A DNA stretch of 64,000 nt from Aureimonas sp. OT7 (GTDB lineage Bacteria; Pseudomonadota; Alphaproteobacteria; Rhizobiales; Rhizobiaceae): NCBI RefSeq assembly GCF_014844055.1, contig NZ_CP062167.1:2433501-2497500 (forward strand), given 5' to 3'. Of this stretch, positions 9,034 through 18,877 are shown piece by piece (position 1 is the first letter of the stretch; each line of letters opens with the position of its first letter). Made by a program: the position numbers and the translations under genes. The notes below the pieces were generated by a model. The model made no database searches. It worked only from the letters and a program-made list of their open reading frames with translations, and had not been told where the DNA came from.

Positions 9034-10552
9034 GCGCGTGCGGCGGTTGCGCATCGGGCGGCTCGGCCTGTCCGCCCTGTTCGTCGGCATCGCCATCGTG
9101 CTGGCGCCGGCGGCGGATTTCCAGATCGCCGGCCACGACCCGTGGGCCGAACTTGCCCGGATGGGCGCCGGGCTGCTGCATCCGGACTTCTCCGCGCTGG
9201 GCGCGCTGTCTTACGCCGCAGCCCTCACCATCGCCTTCGCCATCTGCGGCGTGGCTCTCGGCGCTGCCGCCGGGTTCGCCATGGCGCCTTTCTACGACCG
9301 ATGGCCGATACGTATGGTCTGCATCGCCATACGCGCCGTCCACGAACTGTTCTGGGCGCTGATGCTGATGCAGATCGTTGGTCTGTCCGCAACGACGGGC
9401 ATTCTGGCCATCGCCATTCCCTATGCGGGCATCTTCGCCAAGGTCTTCTCGGAATATCTCGATGAAGCCGACCCACGCCCGGCCGCCGCCATGCCCGTGC
9501 GGGCCGATACCGTGTCGGTGCACTTCTACGCCCGGCTGCCGCTGGCTGCCCGGGAGTGCCGGACCTACCTTATGTACCGGCTGGAATGCGGATTGCGGTC
9601 CAGCGCGGTCCTCGGTTTCATCGGCCTGCCGACACTCGGCTTCCAGCTCGACACCTTTTTCCGTCAGGGCATTTATGGCGCGGTCGCGGCGGTCCTGATG
9701 CTGTATTTCGTCGTCATCGGCACGATGCGGCACTGGATGCGCCCCCGCCTCGCCCCCTGGTATCTCGTCGCTTCCATCGCCTTCATGGCCAGCCTGGCGA
9801 CGCCGCCCATGGCGTCGGGTGCGCTCTGGCGCTTCCTGACCGGCGATATCGTACCGGCGCCCCTGCGTACCGGCGATCTGTCGAGCCCGGATACCTGGGC
9901 GCGCCTTGGCGACTGGCTTCACCTGTTGCTTGTCGGGCAGGCCCTGCCCGGCCTTGCCGCGACGATGATCGTGGCGCAGATCGCGCTGGTTGTGGCGGGC
10001 ATCGTCGCGCTTGTCGGTTTCGGCTTCATCGTCGTTCCCGTGGCCGGCCGTTTCGCGGCGTGGTTCGGACATCTGGGGCTCGTGGTCGGCCGCTCGACGC
10101 CGGAATACATGCTCGCCTATATCGCCCTGCAGGTCTTCGGCCCGTCGATGCTGCCGGCGGTCATCGCCCTCGGCCTTCACAATGGCGCCATCATAGCGCA
10201 TCTGCTGGGGCGGCAGGCCGATGCCATGCATGAGGAGCTGCGCCCCGACGCGCCGCGCGGCATCGTGCTCTATGCCTATGAGCTTCTGCCGCGCGTCTAC
10301 GGCTCGTTCCTGGCGCTTTGCCTCTATCGATGGGAGATCATCGTGCGGGAATCCGCCATCGTCGGCCTGCTGGGCATCGCGACACTGGGCTTCTATGTGG
10401 ACATCGCCATCCAGGAGATCCGCATCGACCGCGCGCTGGTGCTGCTGCTGGTCTGCGTGCTGGCAACGCTGGCCATCGACGCCGCCTCACGCCGTCTGCG
10501 CGCGGCCACGGGGCTGGATCGCCTGACGACACTCACGCATCGCGCTTCATAA
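9014..10552 (+). CDS. ABC transporter permease, two PhnE-like domains fused
   Basis: 512 residues, about twice the length of PhnE (about 260). Two related permease halves are visible. Each ends in an EAA-loop-like signature: SAVLGFIGLPTLGFQLDTF around residue 200 and SAIVGLLGIATLGFYVDIA near residue 455. The natural reading is a head-to-tail fusion providing both membrane halves of the importer in one chain. ATG 9014 overlaps the ATPase gene, so the three genes form one operon. Substrate as for the binding protein. Confidence 0.83.
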   Translation: MTSIAAERVRRLRIGRLGLSALFVGIAIVLAPAADFQIAGHDPWAELARMGAGLLHPDFSALGALSYAAALTIAFAICGVALGAAAGFAMAPFYDRWPIRMVCIAIRAVHELFWALMLMQIVGLSATTGILAIAIPYAGIFAKVFSEYLDEADPRPAAAMPVRADTVSVHFYARLPLAARECRTYLMYRLECGLRSSAVLGFIGLPTLGFQLDTFFRQGIYGAVAAVLMLYFVVIGTMRHWMRPRLAPWYLVASIAFMASLATPPMASGALWRFLTGDIVPAPLRTGDLSSPDTWARLGDWLHLLLVGQALPGLAATMIVAQIALVVAGIVALVGFGFIVVPVAGRFAAWFGHLGLVVGRSTPEYMLAYIALQVFGPSMLPAVIALGLHNGAIIAHLLGRQADAMHEELRPDAPRGIVLYAYELLPRVYGSFLALCLYRWEIIVRESAIVGLLGIATLGFYVDIAIQEIRIDRALVLLLVCVLATLAIDAASRRLRAATGLDRLTTLTHRAS

Positions 10553-10683
10553 TCCATCCCAGGTACCTCGTCATCGCGGTCGAGGCTCTGGATTTCTACA
10601 GGGTGTAGTGGCTCGACAGGGCATCGGAGACCCATTAGGAGAGGTGACGCGCGCGCCCACTTTCTTTGGAAAATGCCTTGCCC

Positions 10684-12177
10684 ATGCAATTCGACGATGC
10701 CGGACGCAGGCGGCTTGAAGCGCAGGAGCGCCTGAGCGTGATGTTCGACATGGCGCCGAGCTTCATGGCGCTGCTGAGGGGTCCGGAGCACATCTTCGAG
10801 ATCGCCAACCCGGCCTATCTCGATATCGTGGGCGACCGGCCCATCATCGGGCTGCGCGTGGCTGACGCCCTGCCCGATGCGGCGGCGCAAGGCTATGTCG
10901 ACCTTCTCGACCGCGTATACGAGACCGGCCTTCCCTACCGTACGTCGGGCTCCCGCTTTCGTCAGCAACGCGGCCCCGACAGCCCGATCGTCGATCTGTA
11001 CCTCGACTTCGTCTACCAGCCCATGATCGACGAGAACGGTTCGGTAGAGGGGATTTTCGTCGAGGGCTTCGACGTCACCGCCCGCGTCCTCCAGGTAAGG
11101 CGGCAGGCCGCATTGATCGAACTGGGAGACCGGATCCGCGACCTCGAGGAGGTGCCGGCCATCGCCCAGGCGGCAGCCGAGATCGTCGCCCGTGTGATCG
11201 GCGCTTCACGCGCGGGGTTCGGCACGGTGGACGCTGCGCTGGAAACCGTCCTGATGCATCCCAACTGGTGCGCGGCAGGCGTGCAGCCCGTAATCGGCCT
11301 GCATCGGTTCCGCGACTATGGATCCTTCATCGAAGACCTGAAGGCTGGACGCACCGTCATCATCGGGGATGTCGCCAAGGATCCCCGCACCAGCGCCTCC
11401 GCCGAGGCGCTGCGGGCCATCGGCATCAGCGCCCTCGTCAACGTTCCGATCCTGGAGCATGGCGTCCTGGAACTGGTCGTCTTCGCCCATTATCCGACGG
11501 CGCGAGAGCTTTCGAACGAGGATCTGGATTTCATCCGGCAGGTCGGCGACAGGACGCAGGCCTCCATCAGCCGCGCCGGTGCGCGGCGGCAGCAGGATGT
11601 GCTGAACCAGGAGCTCAGCCACCGTCTGAAGAACACGCTGGCCATGGTGCAGGCGATCGCTGCGCGGACGTTGAAAGGTCTGGCGGACGAGCCCGCGGTC
11701 GACATCTTCATGCAGCGGCTTCATGCGCTGGCCTCCGCGCACAACGTCCTTCTGCAGCAGAACTGGTCCGGCGCGCCGGTGGCCGATGTCGTGGATGCCG
11801 CCCTCGCCGGCATCGAGGCGGTGGACCGCCTGAACATACAGGGGCCGCCGCTGCACTTGGGCGCGCGCGTCGCCCTGTCGATGTCGCTGCTGCTTCATGA
11901 ACTCGGAACCAACGCGCTGAAATACGGTGCCCTGTCCAACAATGACGGCACAGTGGAGATCCGCTGGTGGACGGAAGTCCGGGGCGACGTCGACACATTC
12001 CTCTTCCGCTGGACCGAGACAGGCGGCCCCCGTGTGCTTGCCCGGAGACGGCGCGGGTTCGGTTCCCGCCTGATCGAGATGGGCCTTATGGGCAGTGGCC
12101 ACGCCGAGATGGATTTCCGGCCCGAGGGTCTCGTCGCCGAGCTGACCGCTCCTCTGGGCCGGATCGGCGACTTTTAG
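10684..12177 (+). CDS. Sensor histidine kinase, PAS-GAF-HWE type
   Basis: 497 residues, no obvious membrane segment. An N-terminal PAS domain (about 15-135, with the terminal EGIFVEGFDVTARV typical of PAS C-caps) is followed by a GAF domain (about 150-300) and an HWE/HisKA_2 kinase core. The phosphoacceptor lies in ELSHRLKNTLAMVQAIA (His near residue 317), and the ATPase N-box is HELGTNALKYGA. HWE kinases are common in Hyphomicrobiales, and some feed the general stress response. No response regulator is adjacent, so its partner is elsewhere. Start: ATG 10684 or TTG 10666; I favour the ATG, although its ribosome site is weak. Confidence 0.85.
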   Translation: MQFDDAGRRRLEAQERLSVMFDMAPSFMALLRGPEHIFEIANPAYLDIVGDRPIIGLRVADALPDAAAQGYVDLLDRVYETGLPYRTSGSRFRQQRGPDSPIVDLYLDFVYQPMIDENGSVEGIFVEGFDVTARVLQVRRQAALIELGDRIRDLEEVPAIAQAAAEIVARVIGASRAGFGTVDAALETVLMHPNWCAAGVQPVIGLHRFRDYGSFIEDLKAGRTVIIGDVAKDPRTSASAEALRAIGISALVNVPILEHGVLELVVFAHYPTARELSNEDLDFIRQVGDRTQASISRAGARRQQDVLNQELSHRLKNTLAMVQAIAARTLKGLADEPAVDIFMQRLHALASAHNVLLQQNWSGAPVADVVDAALAGIEAVDRLNIQGPPLHLGARVALSMSLLLHELGTNALKYGALSNNDGTVEIRWWTEVRGDVDTFLFRWTETGGPRVLARRRRGFGSRLIEMGLMGSGHAEMDFRPEGLVAELTAPLGRIGDF

Positions 12178-12280
12178 ACCGCTCGCCTCAAGGGGTCGTT
12201 TGCGGGAGAGCGGCGAATCCTGTGCCAAGCCCGCTTGTAGCTGAATGGCATGGAATCGGCGGAAAGCAAATCTGCGCCGA

Positions 12281-13030
12281 TCAGGCCAGTTCATCGATCA
12301 GTCTGTTGGGGATTTCGTTCAGCGCGGTCGGCTTCTCGAATGGCACGTAATGCCCACATCCCGGGATGATGGTCAGGCGCCCATCAGTTGCCAGGCGCGC
12401 CTGTTTGCCCATGATAAGAGGACCGGGCGCCACGTCATGATCCCCTGAAATACAGAGGACCGGGCATTTCAAATGCGTCGGAAGATCTTCTCTGGAAGGT
12501 TTGGTATGAAAGGCGTCGATGCCCATCGAGATCGCTTTCCAGCCCACGTTCTTTGCCCATAACTTTGCTCGTGCGCGAACTTTGGAAGGCGTAGAGGCAG
12601 AGATCAGCGGGTCCCAATATCGTTCCCATGCCGTCTCCGCGCCACTATTGCGAAGCAACTCAAGAGCCTCGGACCGCAGTGCGGGATCGCGACGATGTCC
12701 AGCCTTGGCCCCTATCAGCACAAGGGCCGCGATGCGCTCGGGTGCAAGAGCGCCCATTTCCAGGGCGCAGGAACCCCCGACCAAGTTGCCCACCACTATC
12801 AACCGATCACCATCGAGATCGCTGAGGATTCTCGAAGCCCATTGGGGCAAGGTTTCGCCGAGACCGTACATCGTGGGGATATGAGTGCGGCCCGGCAGGA
12901 TGTCCCGCTGCTCTGTCCACATTGATCCACCAAACGGCAGAGCATGCAAAAGCACGAGTTCCAACGGCCTTCCTTTCAGCGGGGTGAGGCCGCCCTTCTC
13001 CTGCTGGTTCGATCGGGCCACAGCTATCAT
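12281..13030 (-). CDS. Alpha/beta hydrolase-fold protein lacking the nucleophilic serine
   Basis: 249 residues with the alpha/beta hydrolase layout: LVLLHALPFGGSMW (oxyanion-hole region, about 26-39), nucleophile elbow VGNLVGGSCAL (80-90), acid region ISGDHDVAP (about 195-202) and GCGHYVPFEKP carrying His227. The elbow normally reads GxSxG; here the serine position is Leu83 (codon TTG, one base from the serine codon TCG). It is either a non-enzymatic or decaying member. Base composition looks visibly lower in GC than the flanking genes, and the start overlaps the end of a recombinase remnant, so it was probably brought in by a mobile element. Confidence 0.75.
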   Translation of the reverse strand: MIAVARSNQQEKGGLTPLKGRPLELVLLHALPFGGSMWTEQRDILPGRTHIPTMYGLGETLPQWASRILSDLDGDRLIVVGNLVGGSCALEMGALAPERIAALVLIGAKAGHRRDPALRSEALELLRNSGAETAWERYWDPLISASTPSKVRARAKLWAKNVGWKAISMGIDAFHTKPSREDLPTHLKCPVLCISGDHDVAPGPLIMGKQARLATDGRLTIIPGCGHYVPFEKPTALNEIPNRLIDELA

Positions 13031-13242
13031 CCCACCGCCAAGCCAAGGAAGCGTTTCCCATAAGCCCTGAGTTCGCCCTTGGGTCCGACATATCGGTTGA
13101 GGGTAATGCGCTCAATCCCGAGTTCTAAGCAGAGGTTGGAAACGGAAGCGTCGCGTTGCGCCACGGCGGCGAGACGCACCTGAACCTTTGACAAAGCAAA
13201 TTTGCGGCCTCCTTTTCGGCCACGCGCTCGGGCAGCGGCGGC
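13027..13242 (-). pseudogene. Serine recombinase (resolvase/invertase) C-terminal remnant
   Basis: The translated segment contains ARARGRKGGRKFALSK, then VSNLCLELGIERITLNRYVG and a basic tail. This is the C-terminal helix-turn-helix DNA-binding domain of Hin/TnpR-type serine recombinases. The upstream open frame (to 13413) has no catalytic-domain homology: the SRSS active-site region and the E helix are missing. About 70 C-terminal residues survive. The stop codon overlaps the start of the hydrolase gene. This is a footprint of a transposon or integron-like event. Confidence 0.7.
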
Positions 13243-13438
13243 GGGCTCACAAGAGGTTCGGCTTCGCCCTGCAATCATGCGTCCTGCGCTATTCCGGCCG
13301 GGTGCTGGCGCCGGGCGAACTAATCCCACCCAGGTGGTGTCTTCGGACCTGGTACGCGCGAGCTGAGGGACTGGCACAGGCGAATATCGCTGGCGAAAGC
13401 CCTGGCATAGCATTCCACCCCTTACGCGAACGACCCTC

Positions 13439-14650
13439 TCAAGCCGTCTCTAGAGCGCCGGGCACCGCATGCCGGTCGTCCACCGCCGCGAGGCCGAATG
13501 CGATGGAAGCCTCCAGCAAGACGGCATCGACATCGGGATAGATCAGAAACGGGACGTCCGCGCCGACGCCTTCGATGGCGCTGAGCGCGATGGCTTGCCT
13601 GATGGACGGTTCGATAAGGTCCATCGCATGCGCGCCCGAGCCGACAAAGGCGACAGGCAACGGGTCGATGAGGGTGAACAGGCGGCCTAGGCCATAGCCC
13701 AGCGCCTCGCCGGCGCGCGCAAAAGCGGAGCGCGCGCGCATGTCCCCTGCACGGGCGGCATCCGCCAGCTCCTGCATCTCTCGGTCGCTGACACGGCGCG
13801 ACAGCCCCTTGCCGACATCCTCGCCTTTCGCTGCCCGCAGGATGGCGTAATCGCCCGCATAGGCTTCGATGCACCCCGCATTGCCGCAGCGGCACGGCGC
13901 GCCGCCCGGAATATGGTTCATGTGGCCGAACTCGACCGCCGAGGAATGGGAACCGCGAAACGTCGTGCCCCCAAGGCGTAAGCCCATGCCGACACCGAAG
14001 CCGATGAACACCGTTGCGAAGTCGCGCATGAGACCATCGCGCGACCAGCGGAAACGCTCGGGCATCAGCCCGCAATCGTTCATCACCACGACCGGTGCGC
14101 CGAGGCGCTCACGCAGCGGCCCGCCCAGATCTATATCGCGGGTGCCGACGATGGGCGACCACAGCAGCCGCCTGCTTTCGGCGTCCGCAACGCCCTGTAC
14201 CGCAACGACGACGAGCTTCAGCGGCCCCCCTGCCGTCTCGGCAATGGCCGCCGCCGCCAACCCGGCGACGAGCTCGACCAGCGCGTCCCCGTCCAGCGGC
14301 ATCAGATCGGCCGACACGTGGCGGGTGGCGAGGACCGAACCCGCATAATCGGCCACCGATACGGCGACCTCCCCCACCGCGATCTTGATCGCCACGATCC
14401 GCGCCGCGCCGGCATCGACGGCTAGCTCGATCTCGGGCCGGCCCCGGCGCGCGCCCGGCTGGACCGCGAGGCTTTCCTTCAACAGTCCTTCGCGGACGAG
14501 ATCGGTGGCGATCGCCGCCGCGCCTGACATGGACAGCCCGGTATCCTGCGACAGGCGGCGGCGGGTAGAGCGCTGCCACCTTCGCACGTGCTCCAGCGCG
14601 ATACGCCGGTTCTGACGCCTGACGGCCTCGGAATCCGCCTTCGGCAACAT
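13439..14650 (-). CDS. ROK-family transcriptional repressor (XylR/NagC-like)
   Basis: 403 residues. An N-terminal winged helix (about 1-75, with RLSQDTGLSMSGAAAIATDL) is followed by a ROK sugar-kinase-like domain. The zinc motif PCRCGNAGCIEAYAG (about 253-267) is intact, and FIGFGVGMGLRLGG marks the ATP/sugar-binding lobe. ROK repressors of this architecture sense sugars. The gene diverges from the xylose-type ABC operon across 169 bases and is therefore its likely regulator. Confidence 0.87.
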   Translation of the reverse strand: MLPKADSEAVRRQNRRIALEHVRRWQRSTRRRLSQDTGLSMSGAAAIATDLVREGLLKESLAVQPGARRGRPEIELAVDAGAARIVAIKIAVGEVAVSVADYAGSVLATRHVSADLMPLDGDALVELVAGLAAAAIAETAGGPLKLVVVAVQGVADAESRRLLWSPIVGTRDIDLGGPLRERLGAPVVVMNDCGLMPERFRWSRDGLMRDFATVFIGFGVGMGLRLGGTTFRGSHSSAVEFGHMNHIPGGAPCRCGNAGCIEAYAGDYAILRAAKGEDVGKGLSRRVSDREMQELADAARAGDMRARSAFARAGEALGYGLGRLFTLIDPLPVAFVGSGAHAMDLIEPSIRQAIALSAIEGVGADVPFLIYPDVDAVLLEASIAFGLAAVDDRHAVPGALETA

Positions 14651-14700
14651 GCTGCTCCTCCCCTCCTCGTCTGTCGCACTCTCGATGGCGCTTCAGCGCA

Positions 14701-14730
14701 AGTTGACACAGGCTGAATAGTCTGTCAGCT
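14701..14730. promoter_or_regulatory. Inverted repeat in ROK/xylF divergent promoter (candidate operator)
   Basis: AGTTGACA at 14701-14708 and TGTCAGCT at 14723-14730 are complementary at 7 of 8 positions, separated by 14 bases. The left arm contains a TTGACA -35-like hexamer (14703-14708). The placement between the divergent repressor and importer genes suits a ROK-type operator. No footprint evidence is possible here. Confidence 0.4.
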
Positions 14731-14819
14731 TTTTTCCGCGCCGTGGAAAAAAGGCGTGACGAGATGGAGACCTCGTCGGGAGAGGTTCGCTGCCGAGATC
14801 GGTGGCATGGGAGGATCAG

Positions 14820-15863
14820 ATGAAGACCATTCGTATCGCGCTTGGCTGCGCGGCGCTTTCGCTTGTGCTGGGCTCGGTCGCTTCGGCCCAGGAAGGCAAG
14901 ACCGTGGGCGTATCGTGGTCCAACTTCCAGGAAGAGCGCTGGAAGGTCGACGAAGCCGCCATCAAGGAAGCGCTGGAAAAAGCCGGCGCCAAGTATATTT
15001 CCGCCGACGCGCAGTCTTCGGCGGCCAAGCAGCTTACGGACGTGGAAAGCCTGCTGAGCCAGGGTGCGGACGCCCTCATCGTCCTGGCGCAGGATTCCAG
15101 CGCCATCGGCCCGGCGGTGCAGCGCGCGGTCGACGAAGGCATCCCGGTGATCGCCTACGACCGGTTGATAGAGAACCCGGATGCCTTCTACATCACCTTC
15201 GACAATGTCGAGGTCGGCCGCATTCAAGCCCGCGAAGTCGAGAAGGTGGCTCCGACCGGCAATTACGTCTTCATCAAGGGCAGCTCGGCCGATCCCAACG
15301 CCGACTTCCTGTTTTCCGGCGCCATGGAAGTGCTGAAGCCGAAGATCGACGCCGGCGAGATCGTCAATGTCGGGGAAGCCTATACCGACGGCTGGCTGCC
15401 GGAAAACGCGCAGGCCAACATGGAGCAGTTCCTGACGGCCAACAACAACGAGGTCGCGGCGGTGGTGGCCGCAAATGACGGCACGGCCGGCGGCGCCATC
15501 GCCGCGTTGGAAGCGCAGGGTCTTGCGGGGTCGGTGCCGGTTTCCGGTCAGGATGCCGACCACGCGGCCCTCAATCGCATCGCGCGCGGCACGCAGACGG
15601 TATCGGTCTGGAAGGACTCCCGCGAGCTTGGCCGCGAGGCGACCGAAATCGCCCTCCAGTTGGCCGATGGCACGGCCATGGCCGATGTCGAAGGCGCCAC
15701 CACCTTCAACGGCGGTCCGAACGGGGTGGAGATGAATTCGCTCTTCCTGACGCCTGTCGCGATCACCAAGGAAAACCTCGGCACCATCATCGATTCCGGC
15801 TGGGTCTCCAAGGACGTCGTCTGCCAGGGGGTCGCAAGCGGGTCGGTGCCGGCCTGCGATTGA
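14820..15863 (+). CDS. xylF: Sugar ABC transporter binding protein, XylF-like
   Basis: 347 residues with a signal peptide ending near SVASAQ. It belongs to the periplasmic-binding-protein type 1 family and resembles D-xylose-binding Xyl[18 protein letters not shown] at the mature start, [33 protein letters not shown] and [13 protein letters not shown]. It would capture a pentose in the periplasm. ATG 14820 is preceded by GGGAGGA. First gene of a four-gene operon. Xylose is the best guess; a related monosaccharide is possible. Confidence 0.88.
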   Translation: MKTIRIALGCAALSLVLGSVASAQEGKTVGVSWSNFQEERWKVDEAAIKEALEKAGAKYISADAQSSAAKQLTDVESLLSQGADALIVLAQDSSAIGPAVQRAVDEGIPVIAYDRLIENPDAFYITFDNVEVGRIQAREVEKVAPTGNYVFIKGSSADPNADFLFSGAMEVLKPKIDAGEIVNVGEAYTDGWLPENAQANMEQFLTANNNEVAAVVAANDGTAGGAIAALEAQGLAGSVPVSGQDADHAALNRIARGTQTVSVWKDSRELGREATEIALQLADGTAMADVEGATTFNGGPNGVEMNSLFLTPVAITKENLGTIIDSGWVSKDVVCQGVASGSVPACD

Positions 15864-15905
15864 TCCGGGCGCTTCACGGCAGCATGTAACGAGGAGTCCG
15901 ATCGC

Positions 15906-17207
15906 ATGTCCGATGCAACAGTGGAGCGCCGCCAGGATGGCGGCGCCGGATTGCTGACGCGCGCATTGCGCGCCACGGAAGTGGATACGCGCATGCTCGG
16001 CATGCTCGGTGCTCTTCTGGTTATCTGGCTGGTCTTTCACGTCCTGTCCGGTGGCATCTTCCTGACGCCCCGCAACCTGTGGAACCTGTCGGTGCAGACA
16101 GCGTCCGTCGCCGTCATGGCGACGGGCATGGTGCTGGTGATCGTAACGCGCAACATCGACCTGTCGGTCGGCTCGATCCTGGGTTTTACCGGCATGATCA
16201 TGGCGGTCACCCAGGTCCAGTACCTGCCGCCCCTTCTGGGCTTCGAAGCGCCATTCAACTGGTTCATCGCCAGCCTTGCCGGCGTGGCGGTGGGTGTGGC
16301 GATCGGCGGATTGCAGGGTGTCATCATCGCCTATGCCGGTGTGCCGGCCTTCATCGTGACGCTCGGCGGGCTGCTCGTCTGGCGCGGCGGAGCATGGTGG
16401 CTGACCTCCGGAAAGACGGTCGCGCCGATGGATTCCACCTTTCGCCTGATGGGTGGCGGAGCGGAAGGCTCGCTCGGCGAAACCTGGACCTGGGTCATCG
16501 CCGCGCTCGCATGCGTCGTCGTCTGCATCTCGTTCCTCGCCGGCCGGCGCCGCCGGCGCCGCTTCAACTTCCCGCAGCGCCCCGTCTGGGCGGAACTTCT
16601 GCTCGGCGGCATCGCCTGCGGGGGCATCCTGGCCAGCGCGGCGGTGCTGAACGCCTATAAATGGCCGTCCGCAATCGCCAACCGGTATGCCGCGGCCAAC
16701 GGCATGGCCGTGCCGGATGGCGGGCTGTCCATCGGCTACGGCATCGCCATTCCGGTGCTGATCGCCGTCGTGGTGGGTATCGTCATGACCTTCGTGACGA
16801 CGCGCACGCGGTTCGGCCGCTATGTCTTCGCCATCGGCGGCAACCCTGAAGCCGCAGAACTGGCGGGCATCAACACCCGCTGGGTGCTTACGAAGGTTTT
16901 CATGCTGATGGGAGGCCTTGCCGCCCTCGGCGCGATGATCTCCACTGCGCGCCTCAACGCGGCCACCAATGCGCAAGGCACACTGGACGAACTCTACGTG
17001 ATCGCGGCGGCGGTCATCGGCGGCACATCGCTGGCCGGCGGCGTCGGCACGGTGGCCGGCGCGATGATCGGCGCGGTGGTGATGCAGTCACTTCAATCGG
17101 GGATGGTGCTGCTGGGTATAGATTCGCCCTTGCAGGCGATCATCGTCGGTATCGTTCTCGTCATTGCCGTCTGGATCGACGGCGTCTACCGCAGGAGGAC
17201 GGCATGA
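15906..17207 (+). CDS. xylH: Sugar ABC transporter permease, XylH-like
   Basis: 433 residues, about ten membrane segments, with the RbsC/XylH family block [17 protein letters not shown] near residues 311-327. The length is typical for XylH, which is longer than RbsC. It forms the inner-membrane channel of the xylose-type importer. The stop overlaps the ATPase start by 4 bases (ATGA), showing coupling. Confidence 0.9.
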   Translation: MSDATVERRQDGGAGLLTRALRATEVDTRMLGMLGALLVIWLVFHVLSGGIFLTPRNLWNLSVQTASVAVMATGMVLVIVTRNIDLSVGSILGFTGMIMAVTQVQYLPPLLGFEAPFNWFIASLAGVAVGVAIGGLQGVIIAYAGVPAFIVTLGGLLVWRGGAWWLTSGKTVAPMDSTFRLMGGGAEGSLGETWTWVIAALACVVVCISFLAGRRRRRRFNFPQRPVWAELLLGGIACGGILASAAVLNAYKWPSAIANRYAAANGMAVPDGGLSIGYGIAIPVLIAVVVGIVMTFVTTRTRFGRYVFAIGGNPEAAELAGINTRWVLTKVFMLMGGLAALGAMISTARLNAATNAQGTLDELYVIAAAVIGGTSLAGGVGTVAGAMIGAVVMQSLQSGMVLLGIDSPLQAIIVGIVLVIAVWIDGVYRRRTA

Positions 17208-18043
17208 TCGCGACGACGATCGAGGAAATCGCCGACCATGGGCGCGGCACTTCGGATGCCATCGACCGGTCCGGCGCACCGCTGGTGGCGATGGAAGACA
17301 TCTCCATTGCCTTCGGCGGCATCCACGCCGTGGAGCGTGCGTCGGTGGACCTGTATCCGGGCGAGGTCGTAGCCTTGCTGGGGCATAACGGCGCCGGCAA
17401 GTCGACCCTTATCAAGATCCTGTCCGGGGCGTATCGGCGCGACAGCGGCGAGATCCGCGTCAATGGAGAGGTCGCAGCCATCGGCAACCCGCGCGATGCC
17501 AAGGCTCACGGCATCGAGACGATCTACCAGACGCTGGCGCTGGCCGACAATGTCGATGCCGCGGCCAACCTGTTCCTTGGCCGCGAGATGATGACGCCAT
17601 GGGGCACGCTGGACGATGCGGCCATGGAGGCGGAGGCGCGCAAGGTCATAGGGCGCCTGAACCCGAATTTTCGCCGCTTCAAGGAGCCCGTGAAGGCCCT
17701 GTCGGGCGGCCAGCGCCAGTCGGTTGCCATCGCGCGGGCCATCCTGTTCAACGCCCGCATCCTCATCATGGACGAGCCGACAGCCGCTCTTGGCCCGCAG
17801 GAGACGGCGCAGGTGGGTGAACTGGTCAAGGAGTTGAAGAAGGACGGTATCGGCATCTTCCTTATCAGCCACGACCTGCACGACGTGTTCGACCTTGCCG
17901 ACCGTGTGGTCGTCATGAAGAACGGCAAGGTCGTCGGTGAGGCCCTGACCTCCGACGTCACCAAGGACGAGGTCCTGGGCATGATCATTCTGGGCAAATG
18001 CCCGCCGGGGGCCAAGCCGGGGCCCGGCGCGATGGTGGATTGA
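17204..18043 (+). CDS. xylG: Sugar ABC transporter ATP-binding protein, single-domain XylG-like
   Basis: 279 residues with one complete ATPase domain: Walker [17 protein letters not shown] (about 63-78), signature [14 protein letters not shown] and Walker [13 protein letters not shown]. Enterobacterial XylG and RbsA have two fused ATPase domains (about 500 residues). The half-size form seen here is the FrcA-like arrangement common in alphaproteobacteria and must act as a homodimer. The first 25 residues precede the ATPase fold. Operon with xylF and xylH. Confidence 0.88.
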   Translation: MIATTIEEIADHGRGTSDAIDRSGAPLVAMEDISIAFGGIHAVERASVDLYPGEVVALLGHNGAGKSTLIKILSGAYRRDSGEIRVNGEVAAIGNPRDAKAHGIETIYQTLALADNVDAAANLFLGREMMTPWGTLDDAAMEAEARKVIGRLNPNFRRFKEPVKALSGGQRQSVAIARAILFNARILIMDEPTAALGPQETAQVGELVKELKKDGIGIFLISHDLHDVFDLADRVVVMKNGKVVGEALTSDVTKDEVLGMIILGKCPPGAKPGPGAMVD

Positions 18044-18061
18044 GGAAAGAGGCGTGTCATC

Positions 18062-18823
18062 ATGAGCAGACTTGCAGTCGTCACCGGCGGCAATACCGGC
18101 ATCGGCCGCCACCTCGTCACGGCGTTGGCCGGCGCAGGCTACGACGTCGCCTTTTCGTGGATAGACCGGCCCGAAATGGCCGAAAGCCTCATCACCGAGG
18201 TCGAGGCCGTCGGCCGTCGCGGCTTCGGGCACAGATGCGATGTCGGCCGGGAGGCGGATGTCGTCACCTTCTACGACGCTGTGCTGGAATGGGCCGGCAC
18301 GGCCCCGCATCTCCTGGTCAACAATGCGGGCGTGCAGACCTGGGGCCCGCTTCTCGAAACCACCTCGGATGACTGGGACCTGGTTCTGCGCACCAACGTC
18401 AAAGGGGCCTTCCTGAATACGCGCGAGGCCGCCAAAAAGATGATCGACGGCGGCATCGCCGGCTCGATCGTCAATATCGGGTCCGGCTGCAACAAGCTGG
18501 CCTTCGCCAACCTCGTCGCCTACACGGCGTCCAAGGGCGGCATCGAGCAGTTCACCAAAGTGTCCGCCGTGGAGCTTGGCCGTTACGGCATCCGCGTCAA
18601 CTGCGTTGCGCCGGGCGCGATCCTGAACGAGCGGACCGCGGCGGAAACCGGCGACTATGCCGGAAGCTGGGGCGCCATCACGCCGCTCGGCCGCGTCGGC
18701 ACGGTGGAGGACATTGCAGGTCCGGTGTTGTTCTTCGCTAGCGAAGCCGCAGGCTTCGTCACCGGACAAACGCTGTGGGTGGACGGCGGCGTCTTCACGC
18801 AGGCAAACTTTCCACGGTACTGA
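18062..18823 (+). CDS. Short-chain dehydrogenase/reductase, sugar operon
   Basis: 253 residues of the classical SDR family. It has the cofactor motif TGGNTGIG (8-15), NNAG near residue 81, catalytic Ser in VNIGSG and YTASK with Tyr and Lys about residues 154-158, and a C-terminal ITPLGRVGTVEDIA...GQTLWVDGG. An aspartate-free beta2 end (FSWIDRP) suggests NADP(H) preference, but this is weak. Position 18 bases after xylG suggests a sugar or aldose dehydrogenase, for example xylose 1-dehydrogenase, feeding an oxidative pathway. That is inference; no isomerase or kinase is nearby. Confidence 0.82.
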   Translation: MSRLAVVTGGNTGIGRHLVTALAGAGYDVAFSWIDRPEMAESLITEVEAVGRRGFGHRCDVGREADVVTFYDAVLEWAGTAPHLLVNNAGVQTWGPLLETTSDDWDLVLRTNVKGAFLNTREAAKKMIDGGIAGSIVNIGSGCNKLAFANLVAYTASKGGIEQFTKVSAVELGRYGIRVNCVAPGAILNERTAAETGDYAGSWGAITPLGRVGTVEDIAGPVLFFASEAAGFVTGQTLWVDGGVFTQANFPRY

Positions 18824-18877
18824 ACGCACCGCCTGCATCCACTGTCGCCGCGCGAGCAAGGTCGCGCGGCGGGAGCG

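Noticed and set aside
14109..16976. 955-residue minus-strand open frame
   Set aside because: Covers xylF and xylH antisense; histidine/aspartate-rich low-information translation typical of high-GC shadows.
17186..18859. 557-residue minus-strand open frame
   Set aside because: Antisense to xylG and the SDR gene, both of which have complete family motifs.
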